27,939 bases of DNA, taken from NCBI GenBank assembly GCA_964486555.1, contig CAZANP010000021.1:1-27939 (forward strand), in the 5' to 3' direction. The notes under the pieces were generated by a model that did not search any database, was not told the origin of the DNA, and saw only the letters and a program-made list of their open reading frames with translations. Positions 6,920 through 15,042 of this stretch are shown here, in pieces. The first letter of the stretch is position 1. Each line of letters starts with the position of its first letter. A program made the position numbers and the translations under genes. The DNA comes from 4484-232 sp964486555 (lineage in GTDB: Bacteria; Thermotogota; Thermotogae; Thermotogales; Thermotogaceae).

Positions 6920-8083
6920 ATGAATCCATATCTTGTAAGGGTTTATGAACCTTTCCCTATAAAAGTGAACAGAGCTGAAGGGATCTGGATATACGATGAA
7001 AAAGGAAGGAAGTTTCTCGACACGTTCGCCGGGATAGGGGTTCTGGCTTTTGGACACTCCGATCCCGAAATAAAAAAAGCCATTTTGGAGAAGATGGAAA
7101 GACACACGCATATATCCAATTTTTTTGTGGATGAAGATGCTGAGGTGGTAGCGGGAAAATTGGTGAACAGAGTGGGTACGAAAGGAAAAGTTTTCTTTGC
7201 GAATTCCGGAACCGAAGCAAACGAAGCTGCATTGAAAGCAGTAAAGAAATTGAAGAAAGGGATCATAGTTTCTTTCTTGGGGAACTTTCACGGAAGGACA
7301 ATTGGCTCTCTCTCAATAACCGGTTTTGAAAGATTGAGGAATCCGTTTTTACCACTACTCGACAGTATCACGTTTCTTCCCCACAACGATCCACTCCATT
7401 TCAAAAAATTCATGAAGGAGCGAGGAGGGAACGTTTCTGCTGTATTCGTAGAACCCATCCTTGGAAGTGGTGGCATTTTCCCCTTGAAGAACGAGATGGT
7501 AGAGGTCATCATGGATTTCAAAGAAAAATACGATTACATTTTGGTAGTGGATGAAGTGCAAGCTGGCCTTGGAAGGACGGGGAGGTTCTTCTCACATCAG
7601 CACTACAATTTGATACCGGATATAGTAACGGTTGCAAAAGCTCTGGGAGGAGGGCTCCCACTGGGTGCGGCGATATTTCTGGAGAAAGTGATGGATGTGT
7701 TTGAACCGGGAGATCACGGTTCAACCTTCGCACCGAATCCACTAGCACTTGCAGGGGCAAGAGTCGTCCTTGATAAGTTAACAGACGATTTTCTGAAAGA
7801 AGTTGAAAGGAAAGGGAAATACTTTATAGATAGACTCAGAGAGATAAGAGGCGATAAAATCAGAGATATAAGGGGCATGGGACTGATGATAGGTGTGGAG
7901 TTGAACTGTGATGGAAATGAGGTAAAATGGAAAGCTTTTGAGAAGGGATTACTACTGAATGTCGTTAAAGGAAAAACCATCAGATTTCTTCCCGCTTTGA
8001 ACATAAAGATTGAAGAGATAGATGAAATCGTCAAAAGATTTGAGGAGGTACTGAAAGATGGAAATATTCGAAAAAATAGCTGA
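6920..8083 (+). CDS. Class III aminotransferase, probable N-acetyl-LL-diaminopimelate aminotransferase
   Basis: A PLP-dependent enzyme of 387 residues of the acetylornithine/4-aminobutyrate aminotransferase family. Visible motifs are NSGTEANEAALK for phosphate binding, NFHGRT, the cofactor aspartate in VVDEVQAGLGRTG, and the Schiff-base lysine K240 in VAKALGGGLPLGA. Within the lysine operon the expected reaction is transamination of N-acetyl-L-2-amino-6-oxopimelate from glutamate, the step between DapH and the deacetylase. The substrate is inferred from context only; an ArgD-like enzyme acting in both arginine and lysine synthesis is possible. GAGGTGATACG precedes ATG 6920. It overlaps lysA by 26 bp. 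Confidence 0.88.
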   Translation: MNPYLVRVYEPFPIKVNRAEGIWIYDEKGRKFLDTFAGIGVLAFGHSDPEIKKAILEKMERHTHISNFFVDEDAEVVAGKLVNRVGTKGKVFFANSGTEANEAALKAVKKLKKGIIVSFLGNFHGRTIGSLSITGFERLRNPFLPLLDSITFLPHNDPLHFKKFMKERGGNVSAVFVEPILGSGGIFPLKNEMVEVIMDFKEKYDYILVVDEVQAGLGRTGRFFSHQHYNLIPDIVTVAKALGGGLPLGAAIFLEKVMDVFEPGDHGSTFAPNPLALAGARVVLDKLTDDFLKEVERKGKYFIDRLREIRGDKIRDIRGMGLMIGVELNCDGNEVKWKAFEKGLLLNVVKGKTIRFLPALNIKIEEIDEIVKRFEEVLKDGNIRKNS

Positions 8084-9221
8084 GAAATTCGGAACACCCA
8101 CGTACGTATATTTCGCAGATACTATAAGAGAGAAAGCTAGAAGGGTATTAGAGGTTTTTGAAAATTTGGAAGTTCTTCCTACTTTTGCTGTCAAAGCCAA
8201 CGGAAACCCTGTGTTGTTAAGGATATTGAGGGATGCTGGATACGGAATGGATGTTGTAACACCTGGGGAATTGATAGCATCAGAGTTGGCTGGCGTTTCC
8301 ATGGACAAGATCGTGTGGAACGGGAACGGGAAAACAGAAGAAGAGATGAAATTTTTCTTATTAAAAGGTGTGAAGATGGTGAACGTGGACTCTTTTGAAG
8401 AAATGGAGCTCTGGAGAAAGATGAAAACTCACGATCTTGATTTCTTCATAAGGGTGAATCCTGACGTTGATCCCAAAACACATCCTCACATTTCAACGGG
8501 GTTGAAGAAACACAAGTTCGGTATTCCTTTGAATTCTCTGGAGGATTTCCTAAAGAAATTTCCAGACATGAACGTAGTTGGTCTTCACGTTCACATTGGA
8601 TCTCAGATCACCGATGTTTCACCGTTTGTGGAAGCTTTAAGTAAAGTCGTAGAGACTTCCGACAAATACGGTTTCAAGTCCATAAACATAGGAGGGGGCT
8701 GGGGAATAAATTATGAAGGAAAAGAACTGAATTTGGAAGAATTTAAAGAGAAAGTCATACCTCTTTTGAAAGGAAAGAAGGTCATATTCGAAATAGGAAG
8801 ATACATAATAGGACCTGCTGGAGTTCTTCTTTTAAGGGTTGTAAGGGTCAAAAAAGGAAACAAGAACTTCATCGTCGCAGATGGAGGTATGAACACTCTG
8901 ATAAGACCTTCCCTTTACTCTGCCTATCATAATATAAAAATACTGGGTAGAAATGAGGATGTGAAAAAATTCGATGTGGTAGGACCACTTTGTGAAAGTG
9001 GAGATATCTTGGGAATCGATAGATACTTACCTGAACCGGAGGAAGGGGATCTTCTGATCGTTGAAAACGCTGGAGCCTATGGTTTTTCAATGTCGAACAA
9101 TTACAACTCCACTCTGAAACCGGCTGAAGTTCTGGTAGATGGAGACAGAACGTACCTGATAAGAAAACGGGAAGGGCTCGACGATCTGTTCAGAAACGTT
9201 ATCTTTCCGTGTTTAGAATGA
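8058..9221 (+). CDS. lysA: Diaminopimelate decarboxylase
   Basis: Last step to lysine: decarboxylation of meso-diaminopimelate. The 387-residue PLP enzyme has the alanine-racemase-type barrel with K46 (TFAVKAN) as the Schiff-base lysine, HVHIGSQ and GGGWG for PLP-phosphate contacts, and C312 in GPLCESGD, contributed across the dimer in this family. GAGGAGGT just upstream is a strong ribosome binding site inside the aminotransferase gene. It is the last gene of the riboswitch operon; its stop overlaps by 9 bp the stop of the convergent SYLF-protein gene, leaving no room for a terminator between them. Confidence 0.97.
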   Translation: MEIFEKIAEKFGTPTYVYFADTIREKARRVLEVFENLEVLPTFAVKANGNPVLLRILRDAGYGMDVVTPGELIASELAGVSMDKIVWNGNGKTEEEMKFFLLKGVKMVNVDSFEEMELWRKMKTHDLDFFIRVNPDVDPKTHPHISTGLKKHKFGIPLNSLEDFLKKFPDMNVVGLHVHIGSQITDVSPFVEALSKVVETSDKYGFKSINIGGGWGINYEGKELNLEEFKEKVIPLLKGKKVIFEIGRYIIGPAGVLLLRVVRVKKGNKNFIVADGGMNTLIRPSLYSAYHNIKILGRNEDVKKFDVVGPLCESGDILGIDRYLPEPEEGDLLIVENAGAYGFSMSNNYNSTLKPAEVLVDGDRTYLIRKREGLDDLFRNVIFPCLE

Positions 9222-9878
9222 CCTCATCAGTTTTTCAAGAAGCTGTATCAGTTTTCTCAATTCAGGCTTCTTCTCGATTCTCGTTGTGAGAATCTCTTCA
9301 GCCGTCAACGGTACTCTGTAATAAGAGAAGTTGTTTTTCTCATCGATACTTATGTACGCTCCTTCAAGTGAAAGTCCCAGGAAAAACCCTTTGCTCAGGG
9401 AATAAGAATATATGGACGCCTTCAATTTGTAGTCCACGTTCGCAGATATATCCCTTCCCAAGGGTCCAGCAGACACAGACACATCTCCACCCAGTGTAAA
9501 ATTGTCTTTCATGAAACTTTCTATACCTTTTTCGTTCATCACCACAAGCAAAAGGGATGTTGATTTTATACCAGCCTGATATCCCCAGCTTCCCCCTGCC
9601 AGTTTGAGAAAGAGTGGTCCGAACCATTCACCGGTTTTTTCATCCCTTCTCAGCAGAAAACCCTCACCGTATTCAACTCCAAAAACCAGCCCCACTTTGT
9701 ACACCGAAGGAAATATAGCGATACCCTTTGCGTTTTTTAAAAGATATGCAAAAGCATCAACATCAGGAGATTTCATCATCTCGTTTAAAACATCTATGGA
9801 ATCTCTTAGTATTTCTAAAGGATTTAAAAAGGCCATGGTACCAAAGAGAAGAAGCGCGAAAACCATCTTTTTCAACAT
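9213..9878 (-). CDS. Secreted SYLF (Ysc84/DUF500) domain protein
   Basis: A 221-residue protein with an N-terminal hydrophobic signal segment (residues 1-17, KK then a Leu/Phe/Ala core), so probably periplasmic or exported. The rest matches the SYLF lipid-binding domain: LKNAKGIAIFPSV, GGSWGYQAGIKS, LLLVVMNEKGIESFM, and the GGDVSVSAGPLGRD segment are the family landmarks. SYLF domains bind phosphoinositides in eukaryotes; the bacterial function is largely unknown. GGAGGGG (about 9884-9890) serves the start. It is the third gene of the - strand operon, one base after the NYN gene, and converges onto lysA with a 9-bp overlap. Confidence 0.85.
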   Translation of the reverse strand: MLKKMVFALLLFGTMAFLNPLEILRDSIDVLNEMMKSPDVDAFAYLLKNAKGIAIFPSVYKVGLVFGVEYGEGFLLRRDEKTGEWFGPLFLKLAGGSWGYQAGIKSTSLLLVVMNEKGIESFMKDNFTLGGDVSVSAGPLGRDISANVDYKLKASIYSYSLSKGFFLGLSLEGAYISIDEKNNFSYYRVPLTAEEILTTRIEKKPELRKLIQLLEKLMRSF

Positions 9879-9879
9879 G

Positions 9880-10842
9880 TTATCCCCTCCTGTTTCGTAG
9901 CAGTTCTCTTGGAGAAATTATCCTTATATTCCTGGAAAGCGTTTTATCCTTGAACCTATCATTACTCAATATAACACCATTTGAGGAAATGGCAAGATCT
10001 ATTATCAGATCGTCTGCAGGAGATTCGAGAAGCACATCTGGAGATGATAGCCACTTTCTGAGACTTTCCTTCTCACTCTCGGGAACGATGTATTCCACGT
10101 TCCTATCGAAAACCACTTTGAAGGGAAAGAAAAAGGTCCCAAGGGACGAGAGTTCTTGAAAGAGAACATCGAATATCCTGAAAGAAAGATCTCCAAACCA
10201 TAGGATGTTACTCCCATCAACTATTAAAGGAGCTTTCGGTTTTCTAACAAGACCTGCTACAACATAATCATGAACTTTCAACTGACTCAGAAGTCTATCT
10301 TTATCTCTTCCATTCAAAATCTCGTAAATCTCTTTGTATTCCAAAACCTTCGATGCGAATGGTAGATCTATTTCGTTTATCTTGCGTGCTAAATCTTCAA
10401 CGATCGTCTCCTGTGTTTGCACATCTGTGAGCTCTCCTTCTAGCTTCAGGAACAAATCAAGAAAGTTTCTGACTTTTTCTCTTTTCAGAAGGTCTTTCGA
10501 AAAATTCAGAAAATCCATGGCTGAGTTTCCTTTGAACAGTTTCAGCATTTTATCAGAAGGCAATGGGTAAGTGCTTGGATCGTACCAGAAGAGTATCTCG
10601 AGTATCGCTATTTCCGATACACCAAGCTGCTTCGAAGCGATTTCCAGCCTCTTTTGAAGGTTTTTCTTTTTATCCAAAATTATCTCTTTCACAATGAATT
10701 CAAAAACATCTGGTTCTACTTCCACCTTGGAAAGCTCCCCAAGAAAAATGGCCTTCAATTCAGATAGCTCTTTTCCCCTCCAGCCGCTTTTCTTTAAAAT
10801 CTCCAAGAACCTATCTCTCAATTCCTTCATGAATTCTCTCAT
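9880..10842 (-). CDS. Putative ribonuclease with C-terminal NYN (Zc3h12a-like PIN-fold) domain
   Basis: A 320-residue protein with two parts. Residues 1-200 are predicted helical and match nothing I recognise. Residues 205-320 contain a PIN/NYN nuclease pattern: VDGSN (208-212, D209 and N212), VVFDRN (D246), PADDLI (D277, D278) and SNDRF (293-297, D295 and R296), the order and spacing of Zc3h12a/Regnase-like and PRORP-type nucleases. All expected acidic residues are present, so it is probably an active metal-dependent RNase. Its start overlaps the stop of the deacetylase gene by 4 bp; its stop is one base before the SYLF gene start. Nuclease assignment is by motif only; the target is unknown. 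Confidence 0.7.
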   Translation of the reverse strand: MREFMKELRDRFLEILKKSGWRGKELSELKAIFLGELSKVEVEPDVFEFIVKEIILDKKKNLQKRLEIASKQLGVSEIAILEILFWYDPSTYPLPSDKMLKLFKGNSAMDFLNFSKDLLKREKVRNFLDLFLKLEGELTDVQTQETIVEDLARKINEIDLPFASKVLEYKEIYEILNGRDKDRLLSQLKVHDYVVAGLVRKPKAPLIVDGSNILWFGDLSFRIFDVLFQELSSLGTFFFPFKVVFDRNVEYIVPESEKESLRKWLSSPDVLLESPADDLIIDLAISSNGVILSNDRFKDKTLSRNIRIISPRELLRNRRG

Positions 10843-11909
10843 ACCTTTCCGAGCTCCCTTATCAAACCGTACATTATGTTGACACCCACCGGTATTACCT
10901 CATCGGGCGGTAAGAACTTAGGGTTATGGAGCCCATGGAAATCCTTTATTCTTGTCCCAAGCCAAAACATGAGTGAAGGATACTTCTGTGAGAAGAAGCC
11001 AAAATCTTCTCCTGTGAATTTCATACTACATTGAACGAACTCGTATCCTAACTTCCTGATCACTCTTCTCAGAATCTCGAAGAGATGAACATCCACAAAG
11101 ACGTGTGGATACTTCCCTTTAGGAATAATCTCCCCATCCTTTGCGATCTCCTTCAATTTTTTCAAGATCTCTTCCGATACTCTGATATTCGGCGTTCTCA
11201 CAGTTCCATAGAGTGTCACTTCACCTGCAAGGACGTTCCTCACTTCCCCTCCCTCTATTTTTCCGAAACCAATCAGAATATCCTCACTCCTTAGTTTTCT
11301 GACATCATCGAGGAATCTCGCGACTTTCATGATAGGATCTTTACCCTCATCGTAGAACGCTATATGAATGGGATCTCCTTTGAAGACGACATCGACCTCG
11401 TATGCGGAAGCAAAGAGCGTTCCAGGTTTTGAAGCGACTGTACCGAACTTGTATTCGTCTGTCACGTGCAAAGCGACTGCATCGATTATCTTTATCCCTT
11501 TGTTTTCCAGTTCTTTTAAAACCAGCTTCGCTCCCCCACCTGTCTCCTCAGCTGGTTGGAAAACGAAAGCAACGTTGACCCTAGGTTTCTCTTTGAAAAC
11601 CCTTTCTATAACTCCATAGAGTATCGCCATGTGAACATCATGACCACAGGCGTGCATATTATCGTTTTTTGAGGAATACTCCCATCCCGTTTCTTCCTTC
11701 AGTGGTAGAGCATCCATATCGGCTCTTAAAAGATGGAAACCTTCCTCCTTTCGACCTGTGTACAGTACCAAAATGCCAGTTTTTGCTATAACTTCTCCCC
11801 TTACTCCTGCTTTTTTCAGAACTTTCATCAGGAGTCTTTGAGTTTCAAATTCCTGAAATGACAGCTCCGGATTCATATGGAGAAGGTGTCTTAACTCTAT
11901 TGGATTCAT
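10839..11909 (-). CDS. M20 family amidohydrolase, probable N-acetyl-diaminopimelate deacetylase
   Basis: A 356-residue metallopeptidase-fold amidohydrolase. The motifs LRADMDALP (61-69), HACGHD (86-91, with C88 and H90 as metal ligands), QPAEETGGGA (E121, E122) and LHNPKFLP near the end match the M20D/hippuricase group, including B. subtilis-type N-acetyl-diaminopimelate deacetylase. This is the one step missing from the facing riboswitch operon, so context supports removal of acetate from N-acetyl-LL-diaminopimelate. A generic N-acyl-amino-acid amidohydrolase is the alternative. The lid-domain segment around FKGDPIHIAFYDEGKDP is more divergent than the usual GGHAA.P form but keeps its His. 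GGGAGGGAT precedes the start. First gene of the - strand operon. Confidence 0.85.
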   Translation of the reverse strand: MNPIELRHLLHMNPELSFQEFETQRLLMKVLKKAGVRGEVIAKTGILVLYTGRKEEGFHLLRADMDALPLKEETGWEYSSKNDNMHACGHDVHMAILYGVIERVFKEKPRVNVAFVFQPAEETGGGAKLVLKELENKGIKIIDAVALHVTDEYKFGTVASKPGTLFASAYEVDVVFKGDPIHIAFYDEGKDPIMKVARFLDDVRKLRSEDILIGFGKIEGGEVRNVLAGEVTLYGTVRTPNIRVSEEILKKLKEIAKDGEIIPKGKYPHVFVDVHLFEILRRVIRKLGYEFVQCSMKFTGEDFGFFSQKYPSLMFWLGTRIKDFHGLHNPKFLPPDEVIPVGVNIMYGLIRELGKV

Positions 11910-11925
11910 GATATCCCTCCCACTT

Positions 11926-11953
11926 CTGACAATGATACCATTTCGTTTAAAAT
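11926..11953 (+). promoter_or_regulatory. Promoter of the pyrophosphatase operon
   Basis: CTGACA (11926-11931) and TAAAAT (11948-11953) are 16 bp apart in the 71-bp divergent gap between the deacetylase and pyrophosphatase genes. On the other strand TATCAT, just inside the same interval, could serve the deacetylase operon, so the two promoters may overlap. Confidence 0.55.
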
Positions 11954-11980
11954 AGTTTAGAAAATGGGAGGAAGATAATC

Positions 11981-13621
11981 ATGGAAAAAGTTTACGTGAT
12001 AGGCCATAAGGTTCCCGACACTGACAGCGTCGCCTCTGCTATTTCTTATGCTGAGTATAAAAACTCAGTTGATGGGAAAAAGAGGTACATTCCTTCAAGA
12101 GGTGGGGAGTTGAATCCAGAGACCACGTTCGTTCTCAACTTTTTCAACGTCCCCATCCCTCTATTACTTCAAACTGTTGAGCCCACTGTTGATGATCTGA
12201 CTTTGAAAGAGCCGTTCTACGCGAGGCCAGACACACCTGTCTACGATGTGGCAACTCTTATGGAGGAGAAAAACATAAAGAACGTACCAGTCGTTGATGA
12301 AAGCGGTAAGATAGTTGGAGTCGTAACAGAAAGAGGCCTTGCAAGAGTTTATGTAAGGAGAACGAAGGTGGAGCCGCTCCATATACATCCTGTCCCCATA
12401 AGAAGTCTTGCAAGGATTCTCCAAGCAGAGATCCTGTACAAACCACAAAAACAGGAGTTGATCTCAGGATCGGTTCACATAGCTGTGGAGGCTCTGCACG
12501 TTCTTCTCAAAAAGATAGTTCAGGGGGATGTTGTCATAGTGGGAGACGATGAACCCGCTCAGATCGCCCTTCTTGAGAATGGAGCGAAGCTTTTGATAGT
12601 TGTAAACAAAGCACCGGTTTCAAAACGTGTTCTGGAGATCGCAGAGCAAAAAGGAGCCACCATTCTCAGAACATCAGCCGATGCTTTCGGTGCTGCAAAG
12701 CTCATCAATTTATCTTTGCCGGTTTCACTGATCATGTCAAAAGATTTTCCAGTGGTCTCTTACAACACGGCTCTTGAGGACGTAAAAGATCTGGTTTTTG
12801 AATCGAAATACAGGGCCGCTTTTGTCCTTGATTTTGAGGGAAGACTGGTCAGTGTCATAACCAGAACGGATCTGATGAAAAATGTGAGGAAAAAGGTGAT
12901 ACTCGTGGACCATAACGAAAGGTCCCAAGCGGTCGATGGTGTGGACAAAGCAGACATTCTTGAAATAATAGATCATCACAGAATAGGCGATATTTCGACA
13001 TTGCATCCCGTTTTCTTCTACAACGAACCCGTTGGAAGCACATCTACCATAATAGCCAGCTGGTTTTTCAGAGAAGGAATCAAGTTGGAAAAAGAAATAG
13101 CAGGACTTCTTCTGAGCGGGATAATATCGGATACCCTGCTCTTCGCTCTTTCAACCACAACGAACAAGGATAGAGAAATTGCAAGGAAACTCGAGAAGAT
13201 ATCGAAAGTGAATATTGAAGATTATGGAAAGAGAATGCTTATGGAAGGAATGAAGATAAAGGGTCAAGATCCCATCTCTCTGCTCAAACGCGATGTTAAG
13301 AAATATGTCATAATGGATCATAACATCGTCATATCCCAGATCATGACGACAGACTTTGAGGGTGTATTGAAAGAGAGAGATAAATTCAAAGACGCCATGG
13401 AGAGGGTAAAGGGAAGTCTTGGAGCGGATATAATGTTCGTTCTTTTTACAGATCCAATAAGAAAGAGCAGTCTTGTCATGTACGATTGCGATCCAAGGAT
13501 TTTAGAACACGCCTTTGGAAGCAGGGGAAAAGAAAATATTCTGGAACTCAAGAGCGTCATGTCAAGGAAGAAAGATTTCGTTCCAAGGATAGGAGATGCT
13601 CTAACATCTTTGAGAAAATAG
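11981..13621 (+). CDS. CBS/DRTGG-containing family II inorganic pyrophosphatase
   Basis: Hydrolyses pyrophosphate to phosphate with Mn or Co. The 546-residue protein starts with the DHH motif GHKVPDTDS (H9, D13, D15), is then interrupted by a regulatory insert of CBS (about 70-125), DRTGG (about 130-245) and a second CBS motif (about 248-300), and resumes with VDHNE (D310, H311), IDHHR (331-335) and SDTLLF (D384), ending in a DHHA2 domain. This insert is the hallmark of nucleotide-regulated CBS-pyrophosphatases, in which AMP/ADP inhibit and ATP or diadenosine polyphosphates activate. GGGAGGAAG precedes ATG. The EamA transporter gene follows after 12 bases and is probably cotranscribed. Confidence 0.95.
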   Translation: MEKVYVIGHKVPDTDSVASAISYAEYKNSVDGKKRYIPSRGGELNPETTFVLNFFNVPIPLLLQTVEPTVDDLTLKEPFYARPDTPVYDVATLMEEKNIKNVPVVDESGKIVGVVTERGLARVYVRRTKVEPLHIHPVPIRSLARILQAEILYKPQKQELISGSVHIAVEALHVLLKKIVQGDVVIVGDDEPAQIALLENGAKLLIVVNKAPVSKRVLEIAEQKGATILRTSADAFGAAKLINLSLPVSLIMSKDFPVVSYNTALEDVKDLVFESKYRAAFVLDFEGRLVSVITRTDLMKNVRKKVILVDHNERSQAVDGVDKADILEIIDHHRIGDISTLHPVFFYNEPVGSTSTIIASWFFREGIKLEKEIAGLLLSGIISDTLLFALSTTTNKDREIARKLEKISKVNIEDYGKRMLMEGMKIKGQDPISLLKRDVKKYVIMDHNIVISQIMTTDFEGVLKERDKFKDAMERVKGSLGADIMFVLFTDPIRKSSLVMYDCDPRILEHAFGSRGKENILELKSVMSRKKDFVPRIGDALTSLRK

Positions 13622-13633
13622 AGGGGAAACTTT

Positions 13634-14485
13634 ATGTATCATCTTGCCGTTTGGAGTACCGTTCTGTTCTGGGGAATCTCGTTCATAGCGACGAAAGTTG
13701 TGGTCGAATCATTTGACCCTTTACCAGCGGCTTTTTTGAGATTCGCAATAGCCGTGTCTTTTTTGATCCTTGTAACCAGAAAACCCTTAAAACTGAACCT
13801 GTTTTCGTTCCCTTTAATTATGGCTGGAGCTTGGGGAGTAACCCTGCACTTCATCTTCGAAAATTTCTCGCTGACCTACACCTTCCCAACGAACACATCT
13901 CTCATAGTATCGACCGTTCCAATATTTTATCTAATCTTCTCTCACTTCGTTCAAAGAAAAAAGACCATACATCTACACTACATAGGATCTGTAACAGCTT
14001 TCATAGGTATAAGCTTCGTCATTCTCAACGGTAGGATCCTGAAACTCAATCCCCTTGGAGACATCCTAGCGTTTGGTGCGGCGCTTTCATGGGTGATCTA
14101 TACATACTATGTTGAAAAATTAGATGATGCCGGTAGCATTTCTTCAACGATAGGCATCCTGATTTGGGGTACCGTGTTTTTGTTTCCACTATCACTCCTT
14201 CAGCATTGGGAGCTGAAGAAGATCTTTCAGCCTGATGTTCTACTATCGATGCTGTACCTTGGACTCGTATGCTCTGGTCTGGCATACTTTCTGTGGAACC
14301 TTGGTATAAAAAAGCTTGGGGCTAGATACACCACCAACACCATCTATTTCATACCAGTTGTTACAGCAATATGTGAGCCAATTCTACTGAGAAAACCTCC
14401 TAGTGTCATGGTTCTTCTAGGTACCGGTCTTGCTATCGCAGGGCTCAGGATCTTCCAAAAGGCTGAAGAAAAATTAAAAAGTTAA
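13634..14485 (+). CDS. EamA (DMT superfamily) transporter
   Basis: A 283-residue inner-membrane protein with ten hydrophobic segments in two EamA repeats. The first repeat has FWGISFIATKVVVESFDPLP, the second AFGAALSWVIYTYYVEKL and LGLVCSGLAYFLWNLGIKKLGA, all typical of drug/metabolite exporters of the RhaT/YdcZ type. Substrates in the family include amino acids and metabolites and cannot be told from sequence. It starts 12 bases after the pyrophosphatase stop with GAGGGGAAA as ribosome binding site. Its stop overlaps by 4 bp the stop of the convergent secreted-protein gene. Confidence 0.9.
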   Translation: MYHLAVWSTVLFWGISFIATKVVVESFDPLPAAFLRFAIAVSFLILVTRKPLKLNLFSFPLIMAGAWGVTLHFIFENFSLTYTFPTNTSLIVSTVPIFYLIFSHFVQRKKTIHLHYIGSVTAFIGISFVILNGRILKLNPLGDILAFGAALSWVIYTYYVEKLDDAGSISSTIGILIWGTVFLFPLSLLQHWELKKIFQPDVLLSMLYLGLVCSGLAYFLWNLGIKKLGARYTTNTIYFIPVVTAICEPILLRKPPSVMVLLGTGLAIAGLRIFQKAEEKLKS

Positions 14486-15015
14486 TGGCGCCACGAATAA
14501 ACTTTTTCAGCATCTTCTCTTGTTCCCTTCGAAACCTTGTAATCACTGATTTCAACATATTTCACGTTTTTCAGAGGTTTGTTGGAGAACATGTGATTCC
14601 AGGTGTTAACGAATATCACGATCCTTCCATCCTTGAACTCAAAGGCCTTTGCTGGCAGAGTGATCGTTCCATGTAGATTTTCCGTATCATCGTAATCAAG
14701 AGAGCCCGCATAAACTCCTGGAAAGCGCACTTCCTTTATCTTTCCTTCATCAACAACGAGGAAGAAAGTTTCTATATCCTTCACTCTTCCATATTTGAAA
14801 AACCTGTAGATATCGTAGAAAAAGTTAGTAAAAGGATTTGGATGGTCTTCATCCTTGAAGACGACTGTTATTTCCGCATAACTTTCAGTCTCTTCAACGA
14901 ACACATCGATTATGTCGTTCCCCGTATCCTTTTCTGGTATCATGAATATAGGAAGTTCGATCGCCACAGAGCACGTTGCTATCAGCAGGAGTAAAAACAG
15001 TATATTTTTCATCAT
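14482..15015 (-). CDS. Secreted protein of unknown function
   Basis: I do not recognise this 177-residue protein. It begins MMKNILFLLLLIATCSVA, a clear signal peptide that could end in a lipoprotein-like or ordinary cleavage site near residue 18 (a Cys is at 15, but the lipobox is poor). The mature part is acidic in its first half (DTGNDIIDVFVEETES), rich in aromatic residues (FTNFFYDIYRFFKYG) and probably mainly beta-strand. AAGGAGTGA serves either ATG 15015 or ATG 15012. It is divergent from the rhomboid protease gene with only 27 bp between starts and convergent onto the EamA gene with a 4-bp overlap. No function can be assigned. Confidence 0.75.
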   Translation of the reverse strand: MMKNILFLLLLIATCSVAIELPIFMIPEKDTGNDIIDVFVEETESYAEITVVFKDEDHPNPFTNFFYDIYRFFKYGRVKDIETFFLVVDEGKIKEVRFPGVYAGSLDYDDTENLHGTITLPAKAFEFKDGRIVIFVNTWNHMFSNKPLKNVKYVEISDYKVSKGTREDAEKVYSWRH

Positions 15016-15042
15016 GAATCACTCCTTGATGGAGGTGTGATT

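Noticed and set aside
6518..7291. 257-codon open frame opposite lysC and the aminotransferase gene
   Set aside because: Spans the junction of two well-supported genes on the other strand; no start signal and no recognisable domain.
9728..10159. 143-codon + strand frame opposite the SYLF and RNase genes
   Set aside because: Crosses the boundary of two well-supported - strand genes and lacks any family pattern.
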